Shown here piece after piece: positions 25,118 to 34,270 of a DNA stretch of 64,000 nucleotides. This stretch comes from Shewanella amazonensis SB2B (GTDB taxonomy: Bacteria; Pseudomonadota; Gammaproteobacteria; Enterobacterales; Shewanellaceae): contig NC_008700.1 in the NCBI RefSeq assembly GCF_000015245.1, positions 4,042,501 to 4,106,500 of the forward strand. Reading direction: 5' to 3'. Position 1 is the stretch's first letter, and each line of letters opens with the position of its first letter. The notes beneath the pieces were generated by a model. The model saw only the letters and a program-made list of their open reading frames with translations. It did not search any database and was not told the origin of the DNA. Made by a program: the position numbers and the translations under genes.

Positions 25118-26161
25118 ATGGCCAACCGTTTGGATTCACTCTTGGATGCCTGGCGCAGCGACCCGGATGCCAATTGGGTACTGGCGGTGATTGCCTCGGT
25201 GGAAGGCAGCGCTTACCGCAAATCCGGCGCCATGATGCTGTTTCACCCCTCAGGGCCAAGCCTTGGCATGTTAAGTGGCGGCTGTCTTGAGGCCGATCTT
25301 CGTCGTCAGGCCCAAAAAGCGCTCGCCGGAAACTGCGCTGTGCTTGGCCGTTATGATGCCAGAGACGAGACTGATGCCAGCTACCGTCTTGGCTGCGGCG
25401 GCTTGGTGGATATCTTGCTGCTGCCCTTAACCGCAACCAATCAGCAATTGCAATTCGCCGCCATGAGCGATGCCCTCGCCAGCGGCAATGGCGGGTTTTG
25501 GTGCCTGGTTCTGCCGCAAAACCGTGTGTCTGCCGACAATCTTCGCGCCCACTTTTATCCTGACGCAGACGCACCTTTTCCTGCAGCGGACTTCAGCCGT
25601 CCCGGCCGCTTAATGCTCAATCCGCAAAGCGGCAGTCAACAATCTGAGCTGCTGGTGGTGCCGGTTCGCCCAAGGCCACACCTGGCCATCTTCGGCGGCG
25701 GCATGGATGCCCGGCCACTGGCACAAATGGCACGCCAGCTCGAATGGCGTATCAGCATTGTCGACCCCCGAACCAGCTACGCCCGCCCCTGCGACTTTGA
25801 AGGCTGTGAACTGCTAAAAGCGGAAGCCGATGCGCTGACGCCTGACTTTCTTGCCAGTATCGACATGGCGGTGGTGATGCACCACAGCCTGGAGCTCGAC
25901 GCCGCTATATTGCCCAAACTCAGTCCCTTGCCGCTTACGTACCTTGCACTCCTGGGGCCCCGCCACAGGGGAGAAAAACTGTTAAAAACGGCAGCTTTGC
26001 GCTGGGATGATTTTTGCTGCTTACCGGCAAGCCCGGCAGGTATGGACTTAGGCGGCGAACTGCCGGCGGATATAGCCCTGTCTATCCTCGCCGCCTGCCA
26101 GGCGAGCCTGTTCGGCAAAAGCTCGTCCGTTGGCAAATTCAAAAGCGGAGGCCTTGCATGA
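25118..26161 (+). CDS. XdhC/CoxF-family molybdenum-cofactor maturation protein
   Basis: 347 residues. The N-terminal XdhC_CoxI domain (NWVLAVIASVEGSAYRKSGAMML, GMLSGGCLEADL) is followed by a C-terminal Rossmann-like XdhC_C domain (PHLAIFGGGMDARPLAQMA). The family inserts sulfurated molybdenum cofactor into xanthine-dehydrogenase-type enzymes. It is the first gene of a four-gene overlapping set that ends with such an enzyme, so it is dedicated to it. Two in-frame ATGs (25106, 25118) are possible; the second has better spacing from AGGGA. Confidence 0.88.
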   Translation: MANRLDSLLDAWRSDPDANWVLAVIASVEGSAYRKSGAMMLFHPSGPSLGMLSGGCLEADLRRQAQKALAGNCAVLGRYDARDETDASYRLGCGGLVDILLLPLTATNQQLQFAAMSDALASGNGGFWCLVLPQNRVSADNLRAHFYPDADAPFPAADFSRPGRLMLNPQSGSQQSELLVVPVRPRPHLAIFGGGMDARPLAQMARQLEWRISIVDPRTSYARPCDFEGCELLKAEADALTPDFLASIDMAVVMHHSLELDAAILPKLSPLPLTYLALLGPRHRGEKLLKTAALRWDDFCCLPASPAGMDLGGELPADIALSILAACQASLFGKSSSVGKFKSGGLA

Positions 26162-26769
26162 AACTCTTACCCGTCTTGCTCGCGGCAGGTGGCTCGCGCC
26201 GCTTCGAAGGGGTCAAGCTCGCTATGCCGCTGCCTGGTGGCACCACCTTACTTGGCCGCAGCTTTAACGCGTTGAGCCAGGTGCGCAGCAGCTGCGATAC
26301 CCAGATCCTGCCGGTGCAGGTATGCCTCGGTGGCCACGGCGCCACATTAAGGCAACTTTTACCCAAGGATACCGCCATTATCCCCTCCCCCGATTGGCAG
26401 CTGGGGCTTGGCCACAGTATTGCCACAGCCGCGAAAGCGGCGCTCGGCACAGACGCCGACGCCTTGCTGCTGGCACTGGCCGACCACGCGCTATTGAGCT
26501 CTGAAGACTATGAGTCCCTTATCCAAAGTTGGCAGGAGTCCGGTAAAACCACCGCCTCCTGGTATCTGGATGCCCCCGGTGCACCGGCGATTTTCAACCG
26601 TGCCGACTTTGGTGAGCTGACCCGTCTCAGCGGCGACAGAGGCGCCAAGGGGATTTTGAAATCTTTGCAAAAACAACAACAACTGGGATGGATGGCGCTA
26701 CCCGGCGCCAGCATCGATATAGACACCCGCGCCGATTTCGGGCGCTTCGTGAGCACAAGGAGCGAGTGA
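26158..26769 (+). CDS. MocA-like molybdenum cofactor cytidylyltransferase (NTP-transferase family)
   Basis: 203 residues with the nucleotidyltransferase signature LLAAGGSRRFEGVKLAMPL at the N terminus and ALLLALADHALLS for the metal-binding Asp segment. MocA adds CMP to molybdopterin, making the cofactor form used by xanthine-oxidase-family enzymes (family knowledge). Its ATG overlaps the xdhC stop (ATGA), and it is followed 3 bp later by the iron-sulfur subunit, so it is part of the same operon. A longer open frame upstream overlaps xdhC and is rejected. Confidence 0.85.
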   Translation: MKLLPVLLAAGGSRRFEGVKLAMPLPGGTTLLGRSFNALSQVRSSCDTQILPVQVCLGGHGATLRQLLPKDTAIIPSPDWQLGLGHSIATAAKAALGTDADALLLALADHALLSSEDYESLIQSWQESGKTTASWYLDAPGAPAIFNRADFGELTRLSGDRGAKGILKSLQKQQQLGWMALPGASIDIDTRADFGRFVSTRSE

Positions 26770-26772
26770 CCC

Positions 26773-27228
26773 ATGACATCACTTAAAATCAACGGCCGTT
26801 TGTTCACCCTGGACGCCGACCCCAAGATGCCGCTCCTGTGGGCGCTCCGGGATCTGATGGGGTTAACCGGCACCAAATACGGCTGCGGCGCAGGGCTTTG
26901 CGGTGCCTGCACAGTGCATGTTGACGGCGAGCCGATGCGCGCCTGTCTCACCAGCATCAAAAGCCTGGAAGGCAAATCGGTGACCACCATCGAAGGCTTG
27001 GCGGATGAACAGCTTAAAGACAGCTGGCGCCGCCATAAGGTGCCCCAATGCGGTTTTTGTCAGGCGGGCCAGTTAATGTCAGCGGCTGCACTGGTCAGCA
27101 AGCATCCACGTCCCAGCGACAGCCAGATTGACGAGGCCATGGCAGGCAACATCTGCCGCTGCGGCACCTACACCCGTATACGCGCCGCCATCAAGGACTA
27201 TCAGGGCAAGCAGGAGGCCAAGTCATGA
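26773..27228 (+). CDS. [2Fe-2S] subunit of a molybdenum hydroxylase (IorA-like)
   Basis: 151 residues with a plant-type ferredoxin domain (YGCGAGLCGACTVHVDGEPMRAC) and a helical second cluster domain (CGFCQAGQ and NICRCGTY). This is the small subunit of xanthine-oxidase-family enzymes, passing electrons from the Mo site. It has no signal peptide of its own and would be exported with the Tat-tagged large subunit. It ends in an ATGA overlap with the next gene. Confidence 0.92.
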   Translation: MTSLKINGRLFTLDADPKMPLLWALRDLMGLTGTKYGCGAGLCGACTVHVDGEPMRACLTSIKSLEGKSVTTIEGLADEQLKDSWRRHKVPQCGFCQAGQLMSAAALVSKHPRPSDSQIDEAMAGNICRCGTYTRIRAAIKDYQGKQEAKS

Positions 27229-29477
27229 GCAAGTTTACTGCCATTGAAAACTTCAGCCGCCGCGATGTGCTCAAACTCTTTGGTGCCTCGGGCGGCGCCC
27301 TGATGCTGGGGGCTTCGGGCCTCGGCTGGAGCCCCATGCTGGCGGCGCAAACCGCCGCTTTTGGCGATGAACAGCGGCTCAACCTTTTCATCGCCATCGG
27401 CGAAGACAACCGGGTCTATCTCACCTGCCACCGCTCAGAGATGGGCCAGGGCATACGCACAGGTATTGTGCAGGTTCTGGCCGACGAGCTGGAAGCCGAC
27501 TGGGACAAGGTCGTCGTAGTGCAAGGTCTCGCGGACAAACGCTACGGCAGCCAAAACACCGATGGCAGCCGCAGTATCCGCAAAGGCTTCGATAAGATGC
27601 GCGAGATGGGCGCCATGGCAAGACACATGCTGGAGCAGGCTGCCGCCGAGAGCTGGCAGGTGCCTGTAAGCGAGGTCTATGCCAAGGCCCACGCAGTACA
27701 TCACAAGGGCAGCGACAAACGCTTAAGCTATGGCGAGCTCGCCATGGCCGCCGCCAAACTGCCCATGCCGGATGCCAAAACCCTTACCCTCAAAACCCCG
27801 GATAAGTTCACCCAAATCGGCAAAGGACACACCATTGTCGACATGGACGACATGCTGGGTGGCCGCGCCATCTATGGCGCCGACAACCGCCCCGAGGGGC
27901 TGGTATACGCCGTCATAGCCCGTCCACCAGTGTTTGGCAGTCAGCTTGAGTCCTTGGATGACAGCGCCGCCCGCAAGGTGGCGGGTGTGCTGGATATTGT
28001 CACCCTACCGGTACCCAAAGGCGCACCGGCGTTTCAGCCGCTGGGCGGCGTGGCCGTGGTGGCCAGCAATACCTGGAGTGCGTTGGAAGGCCGAAAAGCC
28101 CTCAAGCTCAGTTGGAGTAAAAGTGCCAACGACACCCATAACAGCAAGGCTTATCTCGATACCCTCAAACAAAGGGTGCAGGAGCCTGGTAAAGTGGCCC
28201 GAGAGCTTGGCAGCCAACCTGCCAGCTGGCCAGAGGACAAGATGGTCAGCGCCACATACACTGTGCCCTATCTTGCCCACGCGCCCATGGAGCCACCGGC
28301 GGTGATTGCCAGCGTGGATAAAAATGGCTGTGAGCTGTGGGCCAGCAGCCAAACGCCCCAAAGCACTCAACAGAATGTGGCTGGCATGCTGGGTATCGAC
28401 GAAGACAAGGTGAAGGTAAACGTGACCTTGCTCGGCGGCGGTTTTGGTCGCAAGTCCAAGCCGGATTTCAGTGTCGAAGCCGCGTTTATTTCCAGCAAAA
28501 TCAACAAACCTGTGCTGGTGCAATGGAGCCGGGAAGACGAACTCAGAAACGGTTATCTGCACGCCATCAGCGCCCAGTACTATCAGGCCTGCATCGATGA
28601 AAAGGGCAAGGTGCAGGCGATGTTGTCGCGCACTGCCTTCCCCTCCATCGGCAGCACCTTCGACAGTGCTGTGGATACCCCGCAGCCGTTCGAACTGGAC
28701 CTGGGCTTTACCGATATCCCCTGGGATATCAATGCCGTGCGCTGCGAAGCCGTCAAGGCCGAAACCCACACCCGCATCGGTTGGTTAAGGTCGGTAAGCA
28801 ACATTCAGCACGGCTTTGGGGTGGGCAGCTTTGTGGACGAACTCGCCATTGCCAATGGTAAATCCTGCACCGCCCAATGGCGGGAACTACTCGGCAAGGC
28901 GCGGGTTGAAAACTTTGCCAATCAAGGCTTTGAATATGGCAACTATGGTGAAGAGCAGAGCCGTCATCCGGTGGATGTGGGCCGCTACCTTAAGCTGATT
29001 GACCGCGCCGAAGCGCTGACGGCACAAAAACCCGCCGGCAAAAACGAAGGTTGGGGCTTTGCCATTCACCGCAGCTTTGTTGCCTATGCCGCCGTGGCCA
29101 TCAAGGTACGACTTGAAGGTGACAAACTCACCGTGGTGGACGCCATCGCCCTGATGGATGCGGGCACCGTGGTTAACCCCGACCGGGTGGCCGCCCAGAT
29201 GGAAGGCGCAGTCGTGTTTGGCTTAAGCCTTGCGCTCTTTGGTGAAATCGATTTCGACCAGGGCGCCGTGACCCAGTCAAACTTCCATGACTACCCGCTG
29301 CTCAGGCTGCCACATTGCCCGCCAATTGCCACCGAAATCATCGCCTCCAGCGCCGTGCCCGGCGGCGTGGGTGAGCCCGGCGTGCCACCGGTCGCCCCGG
29401 CACTGACCAACGCCATTGTGGCAGCCGGTGGCAAACGGTATCGTGAACTGCCGCTGTCGAAGCACCTTAAACTCTAA
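27225..29477 (+). CDS. Molybdopterin-binding subunit, isoquinoline 1-oxidoreductase/aldehyde dehydrogenase (IorB) type, Tat-exported
   Basis: 750 residues. The twin-arginine signal is NFSRRDVLKLFGASGGALML near residues 8-27, so the folded complex is probably periplasmic. Mo-pterin motifs include GGGFGRKSKPDF, and the catalytic Glu717 lies in GGVGEPGVPP near the C terminus. The family hydroxylates N-heterocycles or aldehydes with electrons going to a membrane cytochrome or quinone (family knowledge). No cytochrome subunit is encoded here. It is co-transcribed with its maturation factors and 2Fe-2S partner; the substrate is unknown. Confidence 0.92.
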   Translation: MSKFTAIENFSRRDVLKLFGASGGALMLGASGLGWSPMLAAQTAAFGDEQRLNLFIAIGEDNRVYLTCHRSEMGQGIRTGIVQVLADELEADWDKVVVVQGLADKRYGSQNTDGSRSIRKGFDKMREMGAMARHMLEQAAAESWQVPVSEVYAKAHAVHHKGSDKRLSYGELAMAAAKLPMPDAKTLTLKTPDKFTQIGKGHTIVDMDDMLGGRAIYGADNRPEGLVYAVIARPPVFGSQLESLDDSAARKVAGVLDIVTLPVPKGAPAFQPLGGVAVVASNTWSALEGRKALKLSWSKSANDTHNSKAYLDTLKQRVQEPGKVARELGSQPASWPEDKMVSATYTVPYLAHAPMEPPAVIASVDKNGCELWASSQTPQSTQQNVAGMLGIDEDKVKVNVTLLGGGFGRKSKPDFSVEAAFISSKINKPVLVQWSREDELRNGYLHAISAQYYQACIDEKGKVQAMLSRTAFPSIGSTFDSAVDTPQPFELDLGFTDIPWDINAVRCEAVKAETHTRIGWLRSVSNIQHGFGVGSFVDELAIANGKSCTAQWRELLGKARVENFANQGFEYGNYGEEQSRHPVDVGRYLKLIDRAEALTAQKPAGKNEGWGFAIHRSFVAYAAVAIKVRLEGDKLTVVDAIALMDAGTVVNPDRVAAQMEGAVVFGLSLALFGEIDFDQGAVTQSNFHDYPLLRLPHCPPIATEIIASSAVPGGVGEPGVPPVAPALTNAIVAAGGKRYRELPLSKHLKL

Positions 29478-29495
29478 CCTACTGCCGTTTAATCC

Positions 29496-29528
29496 AGGCT
29501 CCCAGTCATACTGGGGGCCTGTTTTTTT
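29496..29528 (+). terminator. Rho-independent terminator after the molybdenum hydroxylase operon
   Basis: AGGCTCCCAGT (29496-29506) pairs with ACTGGGGGCCT (29510-29520) with one mismatch and a 3-nt loop, followed by seven T. Confidence 0.92.
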
Positions 29529-29587
29529 GGGCGCAGCCACCCGGCTTTGTTATACTCCAGCCCAACTCAGATCTGATGCCGGCATCC

Positions 29588-30052
29588 ATGTTCCACATCG
29601 CCCTCTATGAACCCGAAATCGCCCCCAACACGGGCAACATTATTCGCCTGTGCGCCAACAATGGCTGCGAACTGCACCTGATTGAACCTTTGGGGTTTGA
29701 TTTAGAAGAGAAAAAGCTGCGCCGCGCCGGGCTGGATTACAGCGACATGACCCGGGTAACCCGCCATAAGGACTTCCCGAGCTTCCTTGAAGCCATGGCG
29801 GGGCGGCGCATTCTGGCCTGCACCACCAAGGGCAGTCGGCCCCATACTGAGCTTGAGTATCAAGCAGGCGATGTACTGCTGTTTGGCCCCGAGAGCCGCG
29901 GCCTGCCAATGGACATCATCAACTCGGTGCCCACCGAGCAGCGGTTGCGTATTCCCATGGTGGAATCGAGCCGCAGCCTAAACCTATCCAACGCAGTAGC
30001 CATTATCAGCTACGAAGCCTGGCGTCAGCAGGGCTTTGGTGGTGCACGTTAA
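29588..30052 (+). CDS. trmL: tRNA (cytidine/uridine-34-2'-O)-methyltransferase TrmL
   Basis: SPOUT methyltransferase of 154 residues. The start MFHIALYEPEIAPNTGNIIRLCAN and the knotted SAM site segments LLFGPESRGLP and IPMVESSRSLNLSNAVAI are diagnostic. It 2'-O-methylates the wobble base of certain leucine tRNAs. A second ATG 12 bp upstream (29576) is possible, but the family begins at the chosen one. Confidence 0.94.
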   Translation: MFHIALYEPEIAPNTGNIIRLCANNGCELHLIEPLGFDLEEKKLRRAGLDYSDMTRVTRHKDFPSFLEAMAGRRILACTTKGSRPHTELEYQAGDVLLFGPESRGLPMDIINSVPTEQRLRIPMVESSRSLNLSNAVAIISYEAWRQQGFGGAR

Positions 30053-30058
30053 TGGCCC

Positions 30059-30619
30059 CTAGTTAACCTCAAGGCCTTGACTCCCTGTTGAGGCCGGTAA
30101 AGGCTGCAAAGATACCCCACGGTAGAGCCTGTACTGCTCAATATCATCGTCGAGAAATCGGGATTGCTGCAGCCACTGCCAGCCCTGGTCTTTGGGTTCA
30201 AACAGCAGCTGTATCAGAGCCGGGCGCTCATTCACCACACCCTCACCCAACAGTGAGTAACCGCCGCCGCGACGATAGAGGCTGAACTCCTGCCCCTTGT
30301 CTTCGGTAACGCCATTAAAGTAAGTCAGCAGGACTCTGTCTCCCTGACGGCGAAACCACCAGGTTTCACTGTTGGAAAAACGCGCCCCACGGCTAACGCT
30401 GAAAATAAGCTGCTGGCGATCGGCACTGCACATGGCCTGGGTGGTTACGGACTTTGGCACCTCACCGGGACGGGCGCCGGTGCCCTGCCATTGCCCGGCA
30501 AGACTGGTACACCAATCGGCAAAGGGCATCTCTGCTGCCGCCAGCGGCAGCGACGCAGACAAGGCAAGAAGAGCTGAGCTAAAAGAGTTCGATATCGTCT
30601 TTGCGGTAAAGATGTTCAT
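30059..30619 (-). CDS. Predicted exported protein of unknown function
   Basis: 186 residues. An N-terminal signal peptide (MNIFTAKTISNSFSSALLALSASLPLAAA by position, residues 1-29) is followed by MPFADWCTSLAGQWQGTG, a start reminiscent of lipocalin/THAP4-like barrels, and beta-rich segments (QLIFSVSRGARFSNSETWWF, RVLLTYFNG). I do not recognise the family. The start overlaps the 3' end of the upstream gene (30579-31154) by 41 bp in another frame, which would couple the two. No strong ribosome site is visible. The next gene on the other strand (trmL) ends only 6 bp away. Confidence 0.6.
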   Translation of the reverse strand: MNIFTAKTISNSFSSALLALSASLPLAAAEMPFADWCTSLAGQWQGTGARPGEVPKSVTTQAMCSADRQQLIFSVSRGARFSNSETWWFRRQGDRVLLTYFNGVTEDKGQEFSLYRRGGGYSLLGEGVVNERPALIQLLFEPKDQGWQWLQQSRFLDDDIEQYRLYRGVSLQPLPASTGSQGLEVN

Positions 30620-31154
30620 CCCGATACAGCGCCAAGGCTTCATGAAGTGGCATACCCTGGAGCACAAGATCGAACATTTTGCGTTCACATTCAAGGGAGT
30701 ATGTGGATTTAATCTGCTTTTGTACCCGTAGCCACTCCTCACCCTGCAAGCGCTTTTTATCGTCACAGAGCAGATCCTCCGTGAGGGCAAGCCCGGTCAC
30801 TACATGTTGCAGCCGCTGGGACAGGCGGTCGTAAAATTGAAAGGCCACCACCCCCTTGTCGATTTCGGTTTCGAGCATGATGCCGTGCTTGATAATGTCT
30901 TTCGGCGTGTCGGGTTGATTGGCCAGATAAAGATTTACCTGCCGCAGGTGAGACGCCATATCGGTAAACTGCTGGCCCAAGCCGGTGACATTGTAATCCC
31001 CATCCGTGAGAGTCAATTCTATCTGGGCCATGGAAAGCAGTAACAATTTGACCGTTTCCTGCACATGCAACCAGTCGCCCTCTCCCAGCAAGGCCGCTTC
31101 CAGGCTTTCCATAGACAGCGAATCTTCATCTTGGGCATGTTCTTGATTTTTCAT
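30579..31154 (-). CDS. Uncharacterised helical cytoplasmic protein
   Basis: 191 residues, acidic at the N terminus, predicted almost wholly helical, with no signal peptide. The central segment GVVAFQFYDRLSQRLQHV resembles helix segments seen in chemotaxis-phosphatase-like proteins (inference, weak). The C-terminal part ends YRDEHLYRKDDIELF. AAGAAGG precedes ATG 31154; the longer open frame upstream begins in a region without coding character. It partly overlaps the secreted-protein gene downstream. I cannot name a function. Confidence 0.7.
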   Translation of the reverse strand: MKNQEHAQDEDSLSMESLEAALLGEGDWLHVQETVKLLLLSMAQIELTLTDGDYNVTGLGQQFTDMASHLRQVNLYLANQPDTPKDIIKHGIMLETEIDKGVVAFQFYDRLSQRLQHVVTGLALTEDLLCDDKKRLQGEEWLRVQKQIKSTYSLECERKMFDLVLQGMPLHEALALYRDEHLYRKDDIELF

Positions 31155-31272
31155 GACCTTCTTCCATTCCTTCTTGGTCTGGATTGAATCCCGGCCACAT
31201 TCCGACTGCAGCCACCATCTTGGACTTAAGTGTAGAACAGATAATTCTCTTCGCCGCGCTGCCCAGAAAATG

Positions 31273-31300
31273 AAAAGGGCCTGCAACAGCAGGCCCTTTT
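31273..31300. terminator. Terminator between the M16 gene pair and the 31154 gene
   Basis: AAAAGGGCCTGC and GCAGGCCCTTTT form a perfect 12-bp stem around ACA-type loop bases, with T tracts in both directions. It terminates the minus-strand M16 operon ending at 31320. Confidence 0.9.
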
Positions 31301-31319
31301 TCTCTGAAGGGATTCGGTG

Positions 31320-32741
31320 TTAGCCGCCGAATCCTACATCCTTGATGTTCACCTGGTTGACTTCCCCGTATTTGGCGGCGATAGGTGCCACCTTGGCCGC
31401 ATTGCCAATCAGCACAAACTGCAGCTTGTCTTTGGGGAAGTAGGTATCAATCAAACGCTGCGTTTCCTCCAGGGTCAGGCTGTCAACTTTACGCTCGAAG
31501 TCATTGATATAACTGTTATCAAAGCCATAGAGGTACATGTCAGACAACAGCCCGGCCAGCTGGCCGCTGGTTTCAAATCTGGGCGGGAACTGACCCTTCA
31601 CGTAGGCCTTGGCGGAATCCAGAGTTGCCTGATCTATGCCCTGCTCCCACAGGCGGGCGTAGGTCTTGAGCGCCAGGTCGATGGCCGCTTCCGTGGTGTC
31701 GGTTTTGGTGAAGGTGCTTATCTGGAACAGACCACTGTCGCGGTAAGACGCAAAACCGGAGCGGGCACCATAGGTCAGACCGGCATTCACCCTGAGCTCG
31801 TCATTGAGCCAGGAGGTAAAGCGACCACCCAGAATAGTGTTTACCACGGTTAAGCCCACAGCGTCGGGGTTATCTTCAGAAATGCCCATGCCACCAATCA
31901 GGAAAGTGGTCTCCATGGCGTCTGGCTTGTCCACCAAGAGCACACGGCTCTTTGCCAGCACCGGCAGACCTTGTTTCAGGGATTGCTGTTGGGGAGCTGC
32001 ATCTGAGCGCCAATCACCGAAGGTGCGCTTCAGCTGGGCCTTCATGTCCGCCACATCAAAATCACCCACCACGGAAATAGAGGTGTTACCGGGCTGATAG
32101 AAGCCGGTATAGAAGGCACGAACCTGTGGCAGAGTAATAGCGGCAACCGACTCACTGTTACCACCGCTGGCGTTGCCATAGGGGTGCTGGCCATACACCA
32201 GTTTGCCGAAGTAGTTGCCAACCACGGCTCTTGGGCTTTCTTTGGCCTGGATCAGTCCACCCACTTCGCGCTGCTTGAGCTTGTCGAATTCGGTGGCATC
32301 GAAGTCGGGACGCAGCAGCACATCGGCAAACAGCGGCAGCATGGTGTCCAGATCTTTGGCCATGAACTTGGCACTGATATAGCTGCCTTCCTTACCGGCT
32401 TCTGCGCTTAAGCTGGCACCCAGAAAATCCACCTGGTTTTCGATATCACGCTTGGACTTGCCAGCGCTGCCGAGCATCAGGCCTTCGGCCGTCAGCGCAG
32501 AGATACCGGCACTGGTGTCGTTCACCGCACCGGCACGTACTACGGCGTTTACTGTGATCAGGGGCACTTCTTTTTGCTGCATCAAAAACACCGTCAGGCC
32601 GTTATCCAGGGTCACCTTTTCATAGGCGGGCAGCTGAAAGGCTGCGGCAGCAGGTTCCTGAGTGTGCTTAACGTCCTGGGTAGCGGCGCAGCCGGCCAGG
32701 GCCAGAGCTGCCACAATCAACAGAGGTTTATATTGCATCAT
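31320..32741 (-). CDS. M16 peptidase-family lipoprotein, non-catalytic subunit
   Basis: 473 residues. The signal LLIVAALALAGCAA has a lipobox (LAGC), so it is probably a lipoprotein. It has the M16 two-domain fold (VTLDNGLTVFLMQ, GISEDNPDAVGLTVVNTILGGRFTSWLNDELR). The zinc motif HxxEH is absent; the equivalent place reads GISALTAEGLM. It is therefore probably the substrate-binding partner of the catalytic subunit encoded just upstream, with which it overlaps by 4 bp (ATGA). Such pairs degrade peptides in the periplasm (family knowledge). Confidence 0.9.
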   Translation of the reverse strand: MMQYKPLLIVAALALAGCAATQDVKHTQEPAAAAFQLPAYEKVTLDNGLTVFLMQQKEVPLITVNAVVRAGAVNDTSAGISALTAEGLMLGSAGKSKRDIENQVDFLGASLSAEAGKEGSYISAKFMAKDLDTMLPLFADVLLRPDFDATEFDKLKQREVGGLIQAKESPRAVVGNYFGKLVYGQHPYGNASGGNSESVAAITLPQVRAFYTGFYQPGNTSISVVGDFDVADMKAQLKRTFGDWRSDAAPQQQSLKQGLPVLAKSRVLLVDKPDAMETTFLIGGMGISEDNPDAVGLTVVNTILGGRFTSWLNDELRVNAGLTYGARSGFASYRDSGLFQISTFTKTDTTEAAIDLALKTYARLWEQGIDQATLDSAKAYVKGQFPPRFETSGQLAGLLSDMYLYGFDNSYINDFERKVDSLTLEETQRLIDTYFPKDKLQFVLIGNAAKVAPIAAKYGEVNQVNIKDVGFGG

Positions 32742-34069
32742 TTGTCCATTTCCTCCTCGGCAGACAGCACGGCCACACTGCGGTTGGCCCGTTTCAGATA
32801 GGTTTGCGCCACGCGCTGAATGTCGGCGATGGTAACCTTGTTGTAGGCCTCAGGGGCATTGAACAACTTATCGAAGCTGCCAAAGAAGAGTTCGTAGGTA
32901 CCCAGGGTATTGGCTTTACCGTTGATGGTTTCCATGGTGCGATAGAAATCCATCAGCTTGATGTTTTTGATTTTTTCAAGCTCTTGCTCGGTTACACCCT
33001 CGGCGGCGATGCGATTGGTTTGGGCAATAAGCTCCTGCTCAAGCGCATCGGCCTTCACACCGGGAGCACCCACGGCGTAAAGGTAGAAGAGGTTGGGATC
33101 GAACGACATGGGGAAATAGGTATCTGCTTCCAGCGCCAACTGACTGTCGACCATAGATTGATACAGGCGCGAGCTGTTACCGGCGCTCAAAATGCCCGCC
33201 AGCAATTCAAGAGCATAGTAGTCTTCGTGGGATGTTGCTGGAACATGGTAGGCCATCATCACGTTGGGCGTGCTGGCAGAAGGCTTGTGAATAAAGGTTC
33301 TGCGCTCACCCTTTTGCAGCGGCTCCACGGTTTTCACTTCACGGGGAGGTGCCTGGGCAGGAATAGGGGCGAAATACCGGTTTGCCAGGGACTTAACTTC
33401 GTCCAGTTTCACATCACCGGCAATCACCACGACGGCATTGTTGGGGGCGTAGTAAGTCTTGTGATACTGCACCAGGTCGTCCAGGGTCCAGGCGGCAATA
33501 TCTGACTCATGGCCAATCACGGGCCAGCTGTAAGGGTGAGCACGGAAAGCTACACCTTTAAGCTCCTCCATCAGGGCGCGGATGTTGGAGTTTTCAAGGC
33601 CAGTGCTGCGCTCAGACGTCACCACGCCGCGCTCGCTTTCAACCATGTCGGCATTGATGTCCAGATTGGCGATGCGGTCGGCTTCCAGGTCGAAAATGGT
33701 TTCAAGGCCCGAGGCGGGGAACCAGTCGGTGTACACGGTCAGGTTTTCGGTAGTGTAGGCGTTGTTGGCGCCACCGGCGGCTTCCATGGTCCGGTCAAAC
33801 ATCTTGGGACCGTACTTTTTCGAGCCGTTAAACATCATGTGCTCGAAGAAGTGAGAGATACCGGTAATACCCGGAGCTTCATTGCGCGAGCCCACTTTCC
33901 AGAACAGATACATGTTGGCGTTGGGGATGGATGCATCTTCCAGCACCATGATTTTCATGCCGTTATCCAGAGTAAAACTCTTGATATCGGCGGCAGTGGT
34001 GGCCTGGCTCATCATGGGGGCCATTGCCAGCCCCATTGCCAGAGCCAGGGCTGATAGCGTTCGCTTCAT
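32738..34069 (-). CDS. M16 zinc metallopeptidase, catalytic subunit
   Basis: 443 residues. The signal peptide MKRTLSALALAMGLAMAPMMSQA is followed by the inverted zinc motif HFFEH in GITGISHFFEHMMFNG and the downstream Glu ligand region ESERGVVTSER. The C-terminal M16_C domain follows (HKPSASTPNVMMAYHVPATS). It cleaves peptides in the periplasm, probably as a heterodimer with the downstream non-catalytic lipoprotein. Confidence 0.93.
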   Translation of the reverse strand: MKRTLSALALAMGLAMAPMMSQATTAADIKSFTLDNGMKIMVLEDASIPNANMYLFWKVGSRNEAPGITGISHFFEHMMFNGSKKYGPKMFDRTMEAAGGANNAYTTENLTVYTDWFPASGLETIFDLEADRIANLDINADMVESERGVVTSERSTGLENSNIRALMEELKGVAFRAHPYSWPVIGHESDIAAWTLDDLVQYHKTYYAPNNAVVVIAGDVKLDEVKSLANRYFAPIPAQAPPREVKTVEPLQKGERRTFIHKPSASTPNVMMAYHVPATSHEDYYALELLAGILSAGNSSRLYQSMVDSQLALEADTYFPMSFDPNLFYLYAVGAPGVKADALEQELIAQTNRIAAEGVTEQELEKIKNIKLMDFYRTMETINGKANTLGTYELFFGSFDKLFNAPEAYNKVTIADIQRVAQTYLKRANRSVAVLSAEEEMDK

Positions 34070-34270
34070 CTCGCTTCCTGCTCCAAGTAGTTAAATGGTG
34101 TATTTCTTTGGTTAATCCGCCATTTAAAAGCAATTTCACCAGCGCCAGCAAGGGAGGACAGCAAGATTGAGGTTTAAAAATTGTAAATGAAAGTGATACC
34201 GGCTGGCTGACGCTATCCAATCCATGGGTGAGACTGGGCCAACCATCACAGCAAAGACGTTGTATCCCCG

